Of a stretch of DNA of 64,000 nucleotides, positions 63,801 to 64,000 are shown piece by piece. The first letter of the stretch is position 1. The number at the start of each line of letters is the position of its first letter. This DNA is from CBDDKZ01 sp965230415 (GTDB taxonomy: Bacteria > Bacteroidota > Bacteroidia > Cytophagales > JAAEPT01). The position numbers and the translations under genes are program-made. The notes below the pieces were generated by a model. That model did not search any database. It worked only from the letters and a program-made list of their open reading frames with translations, and was not told where the DNA came from. Location: NCBI GenBank assembly GCA_965230415.1, contig CBDDKZ010000005.1, positions 930,001 through 994,000 of the forward strand, in the 5' to 3' direction.

Positions 63801-64000
63801 ACGCTCCCTGAACACTTTGAACAAAAAACCTGGGATGCTTCTTCTGCACTGGTTGAACTTCTACGCGGAAGAATGGAAAGTGTAGGGCCCACCGTTGCCG
63901 AAGAAATAGCTGAGCCCAGCGGCCTCCAAAAATTTCAAGTCGATGCGGCCCTGCTTGGACTGGAAGCACAGGGCTTCATCTTTAGAGGTAAATTTACAGG
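60819..64000 (+). CDS. lhr: Lhr-type DNA helicase, N-terminal part (cut by right edge)
   Basis: The frame opens at ATG 60819 and is still open after 1,060 codons at base 64000, with no internal stop. The core has Walker A APTGSGKT (about 45-52), motif II DEIH (about 166-169), SATQNP, and FLQRVGRAGHQVGGLPKG. A long C-terminal winged-helix and Lhr-core region follows. Lhr is a superfamily 2 helicase tied to DNA repair, often encoded near a nuclease-ligase partner; the partner would be further right. Its gene body looks intact. Confidence 0.93.
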   Translation, partial: MKLQLFHPAINSWFNERFTTPTDVQLGAWTPIKQHKNTLIAAPTGSGKTLASFLAVIDQLTDRGIKGCLEEKTYVVYVSPLKALSTDIEKNLQGPLKGIQEALIASGQLGIEIKAGLRTGDTSPAARSAMIKHPPHILVTTPESLFLLVTSKRGRQMLATVEHLIVDEIHAMVEDKRGSHLALTLERLEALTENPLQRIGISATQNPISETAKFLVGNRHISEKDEALCEIVDTGHQRKLDLTLEVPDSPLTAVMANEVWGEYHDKIERLIKAHKTTLIFVNTRRLSERLAHDLRARLGDTAVTAHHGSLSKEQRQDAENRLRAGELSALVATASLELGIDIGHIDLVIQISSPRKIATFLQRVGRAGHQVGGLPKGILFPLTRDDLVECTALLDSVRRGELDKLIIPDEPVDILAQQIIACAACEDLHEDELFTIIKGAYPYKNLSRHHFDQVLEMLSQGYTNRRGFKRAYLHRDRINQRLRGSKGARLAVLQSGGAIPDLFDFDVILEPSGTYVGSINEDFAIESVPGDIFQLGNSSWQILKVENGKVRVADAAGLPPSLPFWLGEAPGRSVELSAAVSRLRGQMNDLFDTAMGMVVDDSGQLKTNIPDTEEDEQYEKYKVPAIAWLTEAVGLRNEVADQLASYLLTAKLALGEIPTQESLMLERFFDEAGDMHLVVHSPFGSDMNTAWGLALRKRFCRGFNFELQAAATEDAIILSLSQTHSFALEDIYKYLKSKTVRNLTVQALLDNPIFGIRWRWNATRAMAVLRNRNGHKVPAPLQRMEAEDLIALAFPDQIACLENIQGDREIPDHPLVRQTIHDCLTEAMDIDLLEETITKMEQGDLRLLTADLREPSPLAQEIINAKPYAFLDEAGLEERRTRAIKSRQWLDPAEAKELAKLSPEAIQLVKKEAWPQANNADELHDALVLLGYMSPEEYGPAIESHAWDTYFNQLVLAKRACVLKTAQEIELWVAAERLPELLEVFQGATLNPEITLPEHFEQKTWDASSALVELLRGRMESVGPTVAEEIAEPSGLQKFQVDAALLGLEAQGFIFRGKFT

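Noticed and set aside
61115..63892. Several minus-strand frames inside the Lhr gene
   Set aside because: They are antisense shadows of the long plus-strand helicase frame.
1..64000. CRISPR arrays, tRNA and rRNA genes
   Set aside because: No regularly spaced repeats, cloverleaf or conserved rRNA segments were recognised by eye; a dedicated search would settle it.

Overview
This is chromosome from a gliding-lineage Bacteroidota, most likely a Cytophagales relative of Fulvivirga or Marivirga. The evidence is a GldM homologue, a TonB-dependent receptor with a carboxypeptidase-regulatory-like N-terminus, Rhs-type surface proteins of the Bacteroidota kind, many small secreted beta-barrel proteins, an ECF sigma/anti-sigma pair, AT-rich DNA and few Shine-Dalgarno sites. 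The assignment is inferred from gene content only. I saw no rRNA, tRNA or CRISPR array.

Layout. 1-9517 (minus) is a surface operon: a giant Rhs-type protein, a von Willebrand A protein carrying an Rhs-like C-terminal tail, a small periplasmic protein, and a fourth secreted protein that leaves the window at base 1. 10.3-16.0 kb holds a SpoIIE phosphatase, two peroxidases, isopentenyl-diphosphate isomerase beside a membrane/START-like fusion, and an outer-membrane protein with an acidic tail. 16-23.9 kb carries a GH113-like glycosidase, an acyl-CoA synthetase, a glycosyltransferase, a ceramidase-like protein, an aquaglyceroporin, and a Crp/Fnr regulator with candidate binding sites nearby. 24.5-28.4 kb carries an orphan gldM, a SiaC-like phosphoprotein, a lipid A acyltransferase and endonuclease III. 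28.4-32.9 kb is a redox/stress module: universal stress protein plus D-lactate dehydrogenase on one strand, and a PAS kinase plus a receiver-Crp fusion on the other.

33-44 kb contains tandem paralogous lipoproteins, a BI-1 protein, a flavodoxin operon with a Fur-like box, a DOPA-dioxygenase-like enzyme, a TraB/GumN protein, a MocR regulator divergent from an FMN-binding protein, an intact MDR oxidoreductase with a Rossmann-only relative, and a GntR/ABC operon that ends in an otherwise missed 51-residue membrane protein. 44-50 kb has a DUF1016 nuclease, a DEAD-box helicase, a deacetylase lipoprotein, and an IS110/IS1111-type element with 15-bp perfect inverted repeats and a 234-bp leader that could hold a bridge RNA. 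50-54 kb has an AlkD-like gene, ECF sigma factor, anti-sigma factor and barrel protein, followed by an NAD(P)H oxidoreductase and a Crp-like regulator. 54-64 kb has a TonB-dependent receptor, a LytS/LytT two-component pair, a DUF2953-like/GerW pair, a small barrel protein, and the first 1,060 codons of an Lhr-type helicase that leaves the right edge.

The best leads are the IS110 element and its leader, the split Rhs/vWA operon, the Fur-boxed flavodoxin operon with an unrecognised first gene, the GntR/ABC operon with its hidden small protein and operator, the FNR-like sites around the aquaglyceroporin and crp genes, and a terminator-bounded intergenic stretch after gldM.
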